DNA of 64,000 bases from Hymenobacter caeli (GCF_013294115.1 NZ_JABSNP010000009.1:62001-126000); one strand, 5' to 3'. Positions 7,920 through 17,263 are shown, numbered from the stretch's first letter. Program-made: numbers and translations. The notes: generated by a model not told the origin, from the letters alone.

Positions 7920-9026
7920 ATGCCCCAGTTCTCCCCGCTCGCGCGGCGGCTGTTGGTGCTGGCCGCCGGGGCCCTATTGGCCCGTTCCGCTGCTGCCCAA
8001 ACCACCAGCACGCCCAAATACAGCAACGAATTCCTTAACCTCGGCGTGGGGGCCCGGGCCTTGGGCATGGGCAAAGTGCAAGTGGGCCTGGCCGACGACG
8101 CCACCGCCGGCTACTGGAACCCGGCCGGCCTCACGAACCAAACCCACAAGTACGACGGCGTGCTGATGCACTCCGAGCTGTTTTCGGGCATTGTGAAAAA
8201 CGACTACGCGGCGTTTTCCATGCCCCTCGACGACAAGAGCGCCATCGGCGTGAGCCTCATGCGCCTGGGCGTGGACAACATCGCTGACACGCGCAACCTC
8301 ATCAACGAGTACGGCTACATTCAGTACGACAAAATCACCTACTTCTCGGTGGCCGACTATGCCCTGCTGCTCTCGTACGCCCGCAAAATCGGGCAGGTGG
8401 AGGGCCTGAGCGTGGGGGCCAACGCCAAGGTCATTTACCGCAATGTGGGCAGCTTCGCCAACGCCTACGGCTTCGGTATCGATTTGGGGGTGCAATACAA
8501 CCGCAACGGCTGGAAGCTGGGCCTGACGGCCCGCGACGTGACCACCACCTTCACCGCTTGGAGCATCAACGCCGACTACTACCGCAGCGCGGTGCTCTAC
8601 GGCTCGAACGACCCGGTGCCAACCAACCGCAACGAAATCACGCTGCCGCGCCTGGTGCTGGGCGCGGGCCGGCAGTTCAAGCTGCCCCAGCAGTTCACCG
8701 CCCTGGTGGCCGTCGATTTGGAGGCCACCACCGACGGCCGCCGCAACACGCCCATTGCTACCAGCGTGGTAAGCGTGGACCCGCGGGCCGGCGTAGAGCT
8801 GGGCTACCGCAACTTGGTGTTTCTACGCGGTGGGGCCGGTAACTTTCAGAAAATCAATGACTTCAGCGGTACTCAGGCTTGGAAGGGGCAGTATAGCCTG
8901 GGGGCCGGCGTGGCCCTCAGCGGCCTGCGCGTGGACCTGGCCCTCTCGCGGCTGGCCGTGGAGGCCCTGGGCCAAACCTCCCAAACCAACTCGCTGATTG
9001 TGAGCCTGGGCTACGGCTTTAAGTAA
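7920..9026 (+). CDS. PorV/PorQ-family outer membrane beta-barrel protein (PorV2-like)
   Basis: 368 residues with a signal peptide ending near AAAQ (about 27). The mature part starts YSNEFLNLGVGARALGMG and includes DDATAGYWNPAGL, the hallmark of the PorV/PorQ (UPF0164, FadL-like) outer membrane barrels that act as shuttle or anchor components of type IX secretion. The last residue, in SLGYGFK, is preceded by alternating hydrophobics as expected of a terminal strand. The gene lies 62 bp upstream of a giant C25-type peptidase gene in the same direction, the arrangement of PorU/PorV-type pairs. It is probably an outer membrane partner that receives or holds that peptidase. Assignment to PorV itself rather than a paralogue is uncertain. 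Confidence 0.8.
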   Translation: MPQFSPLARRLLVLAAGALLARSAAAQTTSTPKYSNEFLNLGVGARALGMGKVQVGLADDATAGYWNPAGLTNQTHKYDGVLMHSELFSGIVKNDYAAFSMPLDDKSAIGVSLMRLGVDNIADTRNLINEYGYIQYDKITYFSVADYALLLSYARKIGQVEGLSVGANAKVIYRNVGSFANAYGFGIDLGVQYNRNGWKLGLTARDVTTTFTAWSINADYYRSAVLYGSNDPVPTNRNEITLPRLVLGAGRQFKLPQQFTALVAVDLEATTDGRRNTPIATSVVSVDPRAGVELGYRNLVFLRGGAGNFQKINDFSGTQAWKGQYSLGAGVALSGLRVDLALSRLAVEALGQTSQTNSLIVSLGYGFK

Positions 9027-9088
9027 GCGACTATCAACCGAATTCAATAAAAGCCGGGCGGGGCGACGACCGGACTATCTGCTAGGCT

Positions 9089-12000
9089 ATGAAACGAATC
9101 GATACCCGCGAACTACTGCATTGGGGGGCTTTGGTGTGGCTGCTGGCGCTGCTGGGCAGCGGGGCGGCCCGCGCCCAGTCGGGGCCCTACGGCAACGAAT
9201 GGATTGTGCCCGGCCAGCCGTACTACAAAATCAAAATCACCCAGGACGCCCTCTACCGGCTCGATTACCAGTACCTGACCAAAGCCGGCCTGAGCGGCAT
9301 CGACCCCAGCCGCCTGCAGCTGTGGCGGCGCGGCAAGGAGCTGGCCGTGTATCAGGGCGGCACCCCTACCACGTTTGACGCCAGCACCTACCTGGAATTT
9401 TACGGCCAGCGCAACGACGGGGCCCTCGACCGGGGCCTCTACAAAACGCCCGCCGACCAGCCGCACCAGCTTTACAGCTTCTACACCGACACGGCGGCGT
9501 ATTTCCTCACGTACCCCGGGCCGGGTGGCCGGTTAGGCAAGCGCATGGCCGAGTCGCAGTCGGCCGGTGGCGGCACACCGCAGGCGTGGTGGCTGTTTAC
9601 CGCGGCAAGAGCCGAAGCCAGTGCCTACACGGAAGCTCCTAACGGTTCCACTTACCTGCCGTGGTTGGAGTCGGGCGAGGGATTTTATTCGCCAAGCCTC
9701 ACCGGCTCGGCGGGTACCTATGATGATGGTATATATCCACTGCTAGCTGTATTGCCCACGGGGCCAGCCCCGGCCCCCGTTATTGAGTTGGGCCTGACGG
9801 GAGGAACTTTAGTGCCCCATTCGACTGAAATATTAGTCAACGATAACCCAACAAATCGCAGTTCGGTCCGTTCCTTGGGGTCTGCCACTTACAAAAACTA
9901 TGAGAACATCGTCAAGCGCTTTACTTTAAAGCGTTCTGATGTTGCCCCCAACGGAGGAGTAATCATTCGGCTTTCGGGCCCTGCTACCGGTACAACCTCT
10001 ACCAGTGATTATTTTCACTTATCCTATTTGAAAGCCGTTGCGCCGCAGGCCACCCGCTGGCTTAATGTTGGACCGCAGCCCTTTCGCAACGATTCGACGC
10101 TAAGCACGCCGGCCACGTTCGAAGTGGACAGCATTCCGGCCACCGCCCGCGGCTACGACATCCACGACCCCTGGAACGTGCAGCGTATCGCGCCCGCCGC
10201 CGCTCTGACCCTAGGTGCACTCGGGCGCCGCTTTGTGTTTACAAGTACTGCCGGTGGGCAGTCGCGCCGCCTGCTGCTGGCCGACCCGGCGGCGGCGGCG
10301 GTACCAGCGGCGCCCCAGCGGCTGGTGTTCCGCAACCTCAACGCCAAGGCCACTTTCGCCATCGTTACGCACCCACAGGTGTACGGGGCTTCCAAGGCCC
10401 CCCGGCTGTACGCGGGCTACCGGGCCTCGGCTGCCGGGGGCGGCTACGATACCCTGGTCGTGACGGCTCCGCAGCTATACGACCAGTTTCATTACGGCGA
10501 GCGGTCGTGGTTGGCGTTGCGCCATTTTGGCCTGTGGCTGGTCAACGGCAACCCGACCAACCCCAACCGCTACCTGCTGCTGTTGGGCAAAGGCATTGTG
10601 CCCAGCGACAATTCGCTTTACAGCTACCGCACGCACGGAGAAAACGGCGTTGACCTGGTGCCAACCAGTTCGCGCTCAGTGTCGGACAACATGATAACGG
10701 CCGATTTCTATAACGGCGACTACCGGGCCAAGCTGCGCACCGGCCGCCTTACGGTAGTCAACGAGCAGCAAGTGCTTGTTTACCTGGCCAAGTTGAGAGA
10801 GCACGAGGCCCTGGGCCTGGCCCCGTGGCGCAAAAACGTGCTGCACTTGGTGGGGGGCACTAACCAGACCGAAGGCGACGAATTCCGGGCGATAATGGAC
10901 CGCAGCAAAGTGCGGGCCCAGCAGCCCTTGTTTGGGGGCACCGTGACCACCCGTGAAATCGTTTCCCAGCTGCCGGTGGCCGTCAATATTGCCACGGAAC
11001 TGAACGGGGGGCTTTCGCTTATTACCTACTTTGGCCACGGCTCCAACAACCATTTCTTGCTGGATTTTCTAGGGCCTAGCGACGCGTCCAATGGCTACAC
11101 CAACGCCGGCAAGTACCCGATGCTGTTTCTAAACGGCTGCGCGGGCAACCACACCTTCACCCCCAGCTACACCCGCGTCGAAGACTGGCTATTTACGCCC
11201 AGCGCGGGGGCTCTGGGCTCACTCGGCGAGTACGGCTTCAGCTATTCGGACCGGCTGGAGATTTCGCAGGATTCGATGTACCGGCTGCTGTTCAACGACC
11301 CGAACTACTACGGCCAACCCATCACGGCGGTGCACGACGAGCTGGTGCGGCGCTTGCAGAAAACGCCGTACTTCAAAGACGATATCGGTATTGAGCAGTT
11401 GCTGGCCACCGGCTGGCAAGGCGACCCCACGCTGGCGCTGTACGCGCCGCCCAAGCCCGACTTCGTGGCCAGCAACGGGGCGCTGTCCGTCAGTTCGGCC
11501 AACCCGCCGGCGGAAGTGACGGCGGGCTCGGCCACGTTCCTGTTGAACATCGGGGTGAGCAACCCGGGCAAAATTACCCGTGACAAGGTGGAGGTGCGCG
11601 TGACCCGCCACTACGACGGCACCGGCGGCACCCGGCCCGACGACGTGTACACGCAGGTGTTTCCGCAGGCGTTCCGGCGCGATACGGTGTACGCTTTTGC
11701 CATTCCCAATACCGTGGTGGCCGGGGTGAACGTGTTCGGCAATAACCTGTTCACGGTGGAGCTGGACTACCAAAAAAAGGTGGCCGAGCTGGACGAGACC
11801 AACAACATCGCCACGCTGAGCTACACCTTTTTGCAAGGCGGCGTGACGGTGCTCAGCCCGCCCGAGTTTGCCGTCGTGCCCACCAACGCGCCCCGCCTGG
11901 TGGCCCAAACCAACGACCCCAACGGCCCGGCCCGCCTCTTCAACGCGGAGCTGGACACGACGGCGGCCTTCAACAGCCCGCTCGTGCAGCGCACGAATAT

Positions 12001-13675
12001 CACCGCTCCGCTGCTGGTGAGCTGGCGGCCCACGCTGCCCGCCGTGGGGCGCGACAGCGTGGTGTGGTACTGGCGGGTGCGCTTCGCGGCGGCCGGGCCG
12101 GGCGAAGATGCCCGCTGGGCCACCAGCTCGTTCCGGGTCATCAACGGCCTCAGCGGGTGGTCGCAGAGCCACTACGCCCAGCTCCAGCGCGATAATTCGG
12201 CGGGGGTGAGCGTGGCGGGGCCCAACGGCCGCTGGGCGTTTGACCCCCAAACCACGCGGGCCACGATAACGTCGACCCGCATCGGGCCGGCGCAGGAGTG
12301 GAAAACCCTGCTGCACCAGGTGGCGCCGGGCAGCCCCACCGGTAATTTCAAGCTGCGCCTGCTGGGCATCGACGCGGCCGGCAACGTGAAGGAGCTGAAG
12401 GACCGCGTGCCGTCGTCGCGGTTTTCGCTGGCCGGCATTTCGGCCACCGACTACCCGTACCTGCAGCTGGAGCTAAGCGTGGCCGACACCAACCGCGTGG
12501 CCCCGCAGCTGCGCGAGTGGCTGGTGGCCTACACCGGCGTGCCCGAGGGCATTGTGCGCCGCGACCTGGTGCCGGCCGCAACCTACGACCCCGCCACGCT
12601 GCTGCAACAGGCCACCACCAAGCCGGGCACCCTCGCCTTCCCGGTGCTGTTCGAGAACGTGTCGGCCCTGCCATTTGGCACGCCGCTGGTGGTGAAGGCG
12701 GAGGTGTTCGACAGCAATACCAACACCCGGGTGGCGGGGCCGGTGCTGCAAACCGTAACCACGCCCCTGCTGCCCAACGCCATCCTGACCCAGAACGTCT
12801 CGATACCGGTGACCGGCAAGTTCGGCAACCTGTACACGAAGGTGACGTTCAACCCGCTGCCCCAGGCCCCCACCGACCCCCAGGCCCTACCCGAGCTGAC
12901 GCACGTCAACAACGAGCTGAACCTGAGCCCCTTCAAAGTGGGCGACACCACCGTGCCGCCGGTGCTCGACGTGGCCTTCGACGGCCGCCACATCCTCAAC
13001 GGCGAGATTGTGTCGCCGCGCCCCGTGGTCAGCATCCAGCTCACCGATACCGACAAGCTGCGGCCCCTGGCCGACGCCTCGGCCTTCACCGTGTACCTGC
13101 AAGCGGGCACCGCCCAGGCCACGGCCGTGAACGTGCTGGGCGCCGACGCGACGTTCCGGGTGGAAACCACCGCGGCCGGCAGCACGGCGTACCTCGACTA
13201 CAGCCCCGGCCGCGCCAACCCGCTGCCCGACGGCAACTACACGCTGCGGGTGCAGGGCCGCAACGCGTCCAACCTCAGCGCCGCGGCCCAGGAGTTTCAG
13301 GTGAAGTTTACGGTGGTGAACGCCTCGAAAATCACCAACCTGTACCCGTACCCCAACCCGGTGACGAGCAAGGCGCGGTTCGTGTTCACGCTGACCGGCC
13401 AGGAGTTGCCGCGCAACATGAAAATTCAAATCATGACCCTGACGGGCCGCGTGGTGCGCGAGATTTTCATGGGCGAGCTGGGCAACATTCACATCGGCAA
13501 CAACCTCACCGACTTCGCCTGGGACGGCACCGACCAGTACGGCGACCGGCTGGCCAACGGCACCTACCTCTACCGCGTCAGCCTCGACGACCCGGGCAGC
13601 GTCTTCTCGCGGCAGGCCACCAGCGGCGACCAGGCTTTTAAAAACGACTGGGGTAAGCTGGTACTGCTGCGCTAA
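9089..13675 (+). CDS. C25 (gingipain-like) cysteine peptidase, PorU2-like
   Basis: 1528 residues with an N-terminal signal (ending GAARAQ, about 30). An N-terminal beta domain (GNEWIVPGQPYYKIKI) is followed by a caspase-fold C25 core. The dyad is His650 in ITYFGHGS and Cys684 in FLNGCAG. CARDB/Ig-like domains follow from about 790 (a KVEVRVTR type strand). A long beta-rich region ends in a FlgD-like/sorting-type module with YPYPNPVTSKARF, FAWDGTDQYG and LANGTYLYRVSL. Known relatives are T9SS sortase PorU and secreted gingipain-like peptidases. The PorV-like neighbour suggests a second sortase-like pair (often named PorU2/PorV2). It is longer than classical PorU. The substrate is unknown. Confidence 0.8.
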   Translation: MKRIDTRELLHWGALVWLLALLGSGAARAQSGPYGNEWIVPGQPYYKIKITQDALYRLDYQYLTKAGLSGIDPSRLQLWRRGKELAVYQGGTPTTFDASTYLEFYGQRNDGALDRGLYKTPADQPHQLYSFYTDTAAYFLTYPGPGGRLGKRMAESQSAGGGTPQAWWLFTAARAEASAYTEAPNGSTYLPWLESGEGFYSPSLTGSAGTYDDGIYPLLAVLPTGPAPAPVIELGLTGGTLVPHSTEILVNDNPTNRSSVRSLGSATYKNYENIVKRFTLKRSDVAPNGGVIIRLSGPATGTTSTSDYFHLSYLKAVAPQATRWLNVGPQPFRNDSTLSTPATFEVDSIPATARGYDIHDPWNVQRIAPAAALTLGALGRRFVFTSTAGGQSRRLLLADPAAAAVPAAPQRLVFRNLNAKATFAIVTHPQVYGASKAPRLYAGYRASAAGGGYDTLVVTAPQLYDQFHYGERSWLALRHFGLWLVNGNPTNPNRYLLLLGKGIVPSDNSLYSYRTHGENGVDLVPTSSRSVSDNMITADFYNGDYRAKLRTGRLTVVNEQQVLVYLAKLREHEALGLAPWRKNVLHLVGGTNQTEGDEFRAIMDRSKVRAQQPLFGGTVTTREIVSQLPVAVNIATELNGGLSLITYFGHGSNNHFLLDFLGPSDASNGYTNAGKYPMLFLNGCAGNHTFTPSYTRVEDWLFTPSAGALGSLGEYGFSYSDRLEISQDSMYRLLFNDPNYYGQPITAVHDELVRRLQKTPYFKDDIGIEQLLATGWQGDPTLALYAPPKPDFVASNGALSVSSANPPAEVTAGSATFLLNIGVSNPGKITRDKVEVRVTRHYDGTGGTRPDDVYTQVFPQAFRRDTVYAFAIPNTVVAGVNVFGNNLFTVELDYQKKVAELDETNNIATLSYTFLQGGVTVLSPPEFAVVPTNAPRLVAQTNDPNGPARLFNAELDTTAAFNSPLVQRTNITAPLLVSWRPTLPAVGRDSVVWYWRVRFAAAGPGEDARWATSSFRVINGLSGWSQSHYAQLQRDNSAGVSVAGPNGRWAFDPQTTRATITSTRIGPAQEWKTLLHQVAPGSPTGNFKLRLLGIDAAGNVKELKDRVPSSRFSLAGISATDYPYLQLELSVADTNRVAPQLREWLVAYTGVPEGIVRRDLVPAATYDPATLLQQATTKPGTLAFPVLFENVSALPFGTPLVVKAEVFDSNTNTRVAGPVLQTVTTPLLPNAILTQNVSIPVTGKFGNLYTKVTFNPLPQAPTDPQALPELTHVNNELNLSPFKVGDTTVPPVLDVAFDGRHILNGEIVSPRPVVSIQLTDTDKLRPLADASAFTVYLQAGTAQATAVNVLGADATFRVETTAAGSTAYLDYSPGRANPLPDGNYTLRVQGRNASNLSAAAQEFQVKFTVVNASKITNLYPYPNPVTSKARFVFTLTGQELPRNMKIQIMTLTGRVVREIFMGELGNIHIGNNLTDFAWDGTDQYGDRLANGTYLYRVSLDDPGSVFSRQATSGDQAFKNDWGKLVLLR

Positions 13676-13701
13676 AAGGATTTTCGCGCTGTGTGGCTAA
13701 C

Positions 13702-13730
13702 AAAAAAGCCGTCCCCAGGACGGCTTTTTT
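13702..13730. terminator. Bidirectional intrinsic terminator
   Basis: A6-GCCGTCC stem with GGACGGC-T6 on the other side lies 26 bases after the peptidase stop and upstream of the convergent GNAT stop. It has U tracts on both strands, so it can serve both genes. Confidence 0.85.
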
Positions 13731-13756
13731 GCGTTCATGCGTTTGGGGCCCCGGCG

Positions 13757-14164
13757 CTACGGCAGCGCTTTGTGCAGCCGCACGTAGGGAATACCCTCCT
13801 TTTGGTACGCCGGCCCGTCGGGGCCCAGGCCGAACCGCTCGTAGAACGGCAGCGTGGCCAGGCGGGCGCTGCACCAGATGCGGCGGGCCCCTAGCCGGGC
13901 GGCTTCGGCCAGCACGTGCCGCAGCAGGGCCGTGCCCAGGCCCCGGCCCTGGCAGTCGGGCCGGGTAGCAAACTTGCGGAACTGCGCCACGGGGCCCTGC
14001 ACGAACAGCGAAATCACCGCCACCAGCTCGTCGTTTTGAAACGCGCCGAAGTGGAGCCCCGCCGGGTCTTCGGGCAGGTGGCAGTACGCCGGGGGCTTGT
14101 CGGGCCACAGCACCTGGTGGCGCAGCGGGTAGGTAGCCGCGTAGGGAATGGGGCGAAGGTCCAT
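13757..14164 (-). CDS. GNAT family N-acetyltransferase
   Basis: 135 residues, a single GNAT domain. It has the acetyl-CoA pyrophosphate loop in CQGRGLGTALL (about 73-83) after strand FRKFATRPD, and the closing ARRIWCSARLATLPFYERFGL segment typical of motif B. The N-terminus PLRHQVLWPDKP resembles a Bacteroidota subfamily whose substrate is not established. It is likely cytoplasmic and acts on a small molecule or protein amine. It is followed 104 bp upstream on the same strand by dihydrofolate reductase, with a short hairpin repeat between them. It converges on the C25 peptidase through a shared terminator. Confidence 0.85.
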   Translation of the reverse strand: MDLRPIPYAATYPLRHQVLWPDKPPAYCHLPEDPAGLHFGAFQNDELVAVISLFVQGPVAQFRKFATRPDCQGRGLGTALLRHVLAEAARLGARRIWCSARLATLPFYERFGLGPDGPAYQKEGIPYVRLHKALP

Positions 14165-14208
14165 TTAGTTGTCGGTTGCTGGTTGTCGGCAGTCAATCTT
14201 GTCAGGTC

Positions 14209-14235
14209 GGCAAGCTGAGCTTGCCGAAGCATGAC
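14209..14235. repeat. Short hairpin with partial interspersed-repeat motif
   Basis: GGCAAGC and GCTTGCC form a seven-base stem around TGA. The following GCCGAAGCATGACGG matches part of the arm of the palindrome at 15876-15984, so this looks like a decayed member of the same interspersed family. Confidence 0.5.
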
Positions 14236-14268
14236 GGCCTGGGGCCTCAAATCCTTCAACGGTAAAAA

Positions 14269-14760
14269 TCAGCGCCGCCGTAGCGTGACGAAGCTGAAGG
14301 CGTAGGCGTGGTCGGCGTCGGCCTCGTGCCGCTCGCGGGTTTCCTCGCGCCACTCAGTGGGGGAGAGGGTGGGGAAGGTGGCGTCGCCCCCGAAAGCGTG
14401 GTGCACTTCGGTGAGGTACACCACATCGACGGCCGGCAGGGCCTCGCGGTAAATCTCGCCGCCGCCGATGACGCAGACCAGCTCCGCGTCCAGCTCCTGG
14501 GCGCGGGCCAGGGCCCCCAGCACCGACGCGGCGGCCTCGCAGCCCGGGGCGGCCCAGCCGGCCCGGCGCGTCACCACCAGGTTGGGGCGGCCCGGCAGGG
14601 CCCGGCCGATGCTGTCGTAGGTTTTGCGGCCCATCACCACCGGGTGGCCCAGCGTGAGGGCCTTGAAGTGCCGCAAATCGGCCGGCAGCCGGCCCCAGGG
14701 CAGCTGCCCGTCGCGGCCAATAACGTCGTTTTCGGCCACGGCCACTACCAGTGCTACCAT
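14269..14760 (-). CDS. folA: Dihydrofolate reductase
   Basis: 163 residues from the ATG at 14760, where the family sequence begins (MVALVVAVAENDVIGRDGQLPW); an in-frame ATG five codons upstream at 14775 is possible. It shows the Met20-loop region with LPW, the acidic catalytic residue in LPADLRHFKALT, the NADPH motif VVMGRKTYDSIGRALPGRPN, and CVIGGGEIYREALP. It reduces dihydrofolate to tetrahydrofolate with NADPH in the cytoplasm. The neighbouring gene upstream on the same strand is methionyl-tRNA formyltransferase, which consumes 10-formyl-tetrahydrofolate. The pairing is metabolically sensible, though 160 bp with a hairpin separates them. Confidence 0.95.
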   Translation of the reverse strand: MVALVVAVAENDVIGRDGQLPWGRLPADLRHFKALTLGHPVVMGRKTYDSIGRALPGRPNLVVTRRAGWAAPGCEAAASVLGALARAQELDAELVCVIGGGEIYREALPAVDVVYLTEVHHAFGGDATFPTLSPTEWREETRERHEADADHAYAFSFVTLRRR

Positions 14761-14821
14761 CTTGTCATTTAACATTTAGTTCCTGTATTCCAATTGATGA
14801 GGCCGTGTAACGAATACAATC

Positions 14822-14857
14822 GAACGTCATGCCTCGGCTGCGCTTGGCATGACGTTC
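14822..14857. repeat. Hairpin between fmt and folA
   Basis: Twelve-base perfect arms, GAACGTCATGCC and its complement GGCATGACGTTC, enclose a 12-base loop. The arm shares GTCATGC with the larger palindrome at 15876-15984. It could be a short member of that family or act as a terminator for fmt. Confidence 0.6.
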
Positions 14858-14864
14858 AAAATCT

Positions 14865-14896
14865 AGTCTTAAACAGCCGAAGTCTTAAACAGCCGA
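14865..14896. repeat. 16-bp perfect tandem duplication
   Basis: AGTCTTAAACAGCCGA occurs twice with no gap (14865-14880 and 14881-14896) between the hairpin and the fmt stop codon. It is a simple slippage-type duplication. Confidence 0.85.
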
Positions 14897-14922
14897 AATA
14901 ATTACCCACTGTTTGCCTACCA

Positions 14923-15843
14923 TTAATTGATTTTATTGCCCCGCAGAAACTCCTCCACGCCCAGGCGCTTCTTGCCTTCGGCCTGCACGTCGAGCAGGCC
15001 GAGCCAGCCGTCGGCGGCCCGCACGCGCAGGTAGCGGCGGCCGTCGGTGGCCCAGGTGCCGGGCGCTTCTTCGGAGGCGGCGGGCAGGGCTTCGGCGCGG
15101 AATATTTTGAGCGTGCGGCCGTCGGGCAGCGGCGCGAAGGCCGCGGGCACGGGCGAGAGGCCCCGCACCCGGTTCACCAAATCGACGGCCGATTGGGTGA
15201 AGTCGAGCCGGCCGGTTTCCTTGTCGATTTTGGGGGCCGGGCGCAGGTCGCCGCCCGTTTGCTGGGGCAGGGCGGGGGCCGTGCCGGCCGCCAGGGCCTC
15301 CACCGAGCGGCGGGCCAGCAGGGCCCCGGCCAGCTTCAGCTTTTCGTAGAGCGTGCCGAAATCGTCGGCGGGCGCGATGGCCACGCGGTCCTGGAAAATG
15401 AGGTCGCCGGTGTCGATTTCGTGGCGCAGAAAGAAGCTGCTGACGCCGGTTTCCGTCTCGCCCCGGATGAGGGCCCAGTTGATGGGGGCCGCGCCCCGGT
15501 ACTGCGGCAGCAGCGAGGCATGGATGTTAATCGAGCCCAGCCGGGGCATGGCCCACACCGCTTCGGGCAGCATCCGAAACGCCACCACCACCTGCACGTC
15601 CGCGCCGTAGCTTTTTAATTCGGCCTGAAATTCGGGCGATTTCAGGTTGGTGGGTTGCAGCACGGGCAGGCCGTGGCCTTCGGCGGCCGCCTTCACGGCC
15701 GAGGCCTGGAGTTGGCGGCCGCGCCCGGCGGGCCGGTCGGGGGCCGTGACGACGGCCACCACCCGGCCGCCCGGCCAGCCCAGCAGGGCTTCCAGGGTGG
15801 GCACTGCAAAATCGGGCGTGCCCATGAAAACGATGTTCAGCAT
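14923..15843 (-). CDS. fmt: Methionyl-tRNA formyltransferase
   Basis: 306 residues, normal length. The N-terminal Rossmann domain starts MLNIVFMGTPDFAVPTLEAL and contains the formyl-transfer site INIHASLLPQYRGAAP (Asn and His). The conserved HEIDTGDL (Asp) completes the N-H-D catalytic set. The C-terminal OB-like domain is present (LVNRVRGLSPVPAAFA). It transfers the formyl group of 10-formyl-tetrahydrofolate to initiator Met-tRNA. The stop lies beside tandem and hairpin repeats. Upstream is a 109-bp palindrome that separates it from the NamZ-like gene, and no TAnnTTTG promoter was recognised immediately before the ATG. Confidence 0.97.
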   Translation of the reverse strand: MLNIVFMGTPDFAVPTLEALLGWPGGRVVAVVTAPDRPAGRGRQLQASAVKAAAEGHGLPVLQPTNLKSPEFQAELKSYGADVQVVVAFRMLPEAVWAMPRLGSINIHASLLPQYRGAAPINWALIRGETETGVSSFFLRHEIDTGDLIFQDRVAIAPADDFGTLYEKLKLAGALLARRSVEALAAGTAPALPQQTGGDLRPAPKIDKETGRLDFTQSAVDLVNRVRGLSPVPAAFAPLPDGRTLKIFRAEALPAASEEAPGTWATDGRRYLRVRAADGWLGLLDVQAEGKKRLGVEEFLRGNKIN

Positions 15844-15875
15844 ATAGAAAAGGTATTTGCTTAATTATTTGGGTT

Positions 15876-15984
15876 AAAAAAGGCCGTCATGCTGAGCGCA
15901 GCCGAAGCATCTCTACTGCGGCAGTAATCAAGATTAGTCAGTGGGAGAGATGCTTCGGCTGCGCTCAGCATGACGGCCTTTTTT
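15876..15984. repeat. Large palindromic interspersed repeat, 39-bp perfect arms
   Basis: Arms 15876-15914 and 15946-15984 are perfect reverse complements around a 31-base loop. The left arm starts with six A and the right ends in seven T, so it would also work as a bidirectional terminator. The arm motif GTCATGCTGAGCGCAG resembles the arm of the 26608-26721 palindrome (GTCATCCTGAACGCAG), indicating one repeat family. It separates fmt from the upstream NamZ-like gene. Confidence 0.85.
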
Positions 15985-16012
15985 TATCAATTTTCCACCG
16001 TCACCAAAAGCC

Positions 16013-17221
16013 TCACCGCTCCGGGTACAGCAAATACTTCCGGCGCAGTTGCTTGTAGCGGCCCAGCGCGGGCTCCCAAGAGTCGCGGATGTCGGCCTCG
16101 GAGCGGCCGGCGATGATTTGCGCGCGCAAGGCCGGGGTGCCGCTCAGCTGCTCGAAGTACTTGGTGAAAAAATGCTCCTGGTCGGTGCTTTGGCGGTAGA
16201 AATCGAGCAGGTACTGCACCGAGAAGCCGGTGGGCGGCACCGGGGCCCCGCGCAAATCCAGCCCGTAGCACAGCTGGCCGTTGAGCGGCGGCGCGGGCGA
16301 GCCGGCGTTGGGCCGGGGGGTGAACGAGAACGGCCGGCTGGCCGGCTGCGCGGGCCCCCCGATGGCCTCGAACGGGAAATCGGTGCCGCGGCCCACGCTC
16401 ACGTTGGTGCCCTCGAACAGGCACACCGTGGGGTAGAGGGCCACGGCGTGGGGCGTGGGCAGGTTGGGCGAGGGCCGCACGGGCAGGGCGTAGGGCGTGG
16501 CGTGGGTGTAGCCGGGGCCCAGCGGCACCACCGTGAGGCGGCAGCGCCGGCCGCCGGCCAGCCAGTGCTCCCCGTTGATCATCTTGGCCAGCTCGCCCAC
16601 CGTGAGGCCGTGGGCGACGGGCAGCGCGTCCTGGCCCACGAACGAGGCCTGGGCCGGCTCGCGCACGGGGCCGTCCACGGCGCTGCCGTTGGGGTTGGGC
16701 CGGTCGAGCACGACGACGGCTTTGCCCTGCTCGGCGGCGGCTTCCATCACCAGGTGCAGGGTGCTGATGAAGGTGTAGAACCGGGCCCCCACGTCCTGGA
16801 TGTCAAACACCAGCACGTCCACGTCGGCCAGCATTTCGGGGGTGGGCTTCTTGGTTTTGCCGTACACCGAGCGCACCGGCACGCCGCTGCGGGCGTCGCG
16901 CCCGTCCTGGATGGTGGCCCCGTCGGCCGCCTCGCCCCGGAAGCCGTGCTCGGGCGCGAAGATGGCCGTCACGTGCACGCCCCGGCTGCGCAGCGTGTCC
17001 ACGAGGTAGGCGCGGCCCACGCGGCTCGACTGGTTGACGACCAGGCCCACGCGCTGGCCGCGCAGCAGCGGCAGGTAGCGGGCCAGCCGGGCGGCCCCCA
17101 CCACGGGCGCGGCCGCGGTGGCCGGGGCCCCGGGCGCGGCGGGTGGGCGGGGGCCCGGGGCCCCGCAGGTGCGCAGCGCCAGCAGCAAGGCCAGGAGTTG
17201 GGTTGAATTAAGGACGAGCAT
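16013..17221 (-). CDS. namZ: DUF1343 / NamZ-type exo-beta-N-acetylmuramidase (GH171), probable lipoprotein
   Basis: 402 residues from the ATG at 17221. A hydrophobic leader ending LALRTC could be a lipoprotein signal. The body carries NamZ-family blocks: GLVVNQSS, IFAPEHGFRG, VDVLVFDIQDVGARFYTF, VVLDRPNPNG and LFEGTNVSVGRGT. Family members release terminal MurNAc from peptidoglycan fragments, so a role in cell-wall recycling in the periplasm is expected. The glutamate of APEHGF is a plausible catalytic residue. An in-frame start 19 codons upstream would overlap the promoter of the divergent permease gene, so the internal ATG is preferred. Confidence 0.88.
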   Translation of the reverse strand: MLVLNSTQLLALLLALRTCGAPGPRPPAAPGAPATAAAPVVGAARLARYLPLLRGQRVGLVVNQSSRVGRAYLVDTLRSRGVHVTAIFAPEHGFRGEAADGATIQDGRDARSGVPVRSVYGKTKKPTPEMLADVDVLVFDIQDVGARFYTFISTLHLVMEAAAEQGKAVVVLDRPNPNGSAVDGPVREPAQASFVGQDALPVAHGLTVGELAKMINGEHWLAGGRRCRLTVVPLGPGYTHATPYALPVRPSPNLPTPHAVALYPTVCLFEGTNVSVGRGTDFPFEAIGGPAQPASRPFSFTPRPNAGSPAPPLNGQLCYGLDLRGAPVPPTGFSVQYLLDFYRQSTDQEHFFTKYFEQLSGTPALRAQIIAGRSEADIRDSWEPALGRYKQLRRKYLLYPER

Positions 17222-17263
17222 ACCGGCAGCCGGGTAGTTTGCGTAAAAAGCCAAAAGTCCGGG

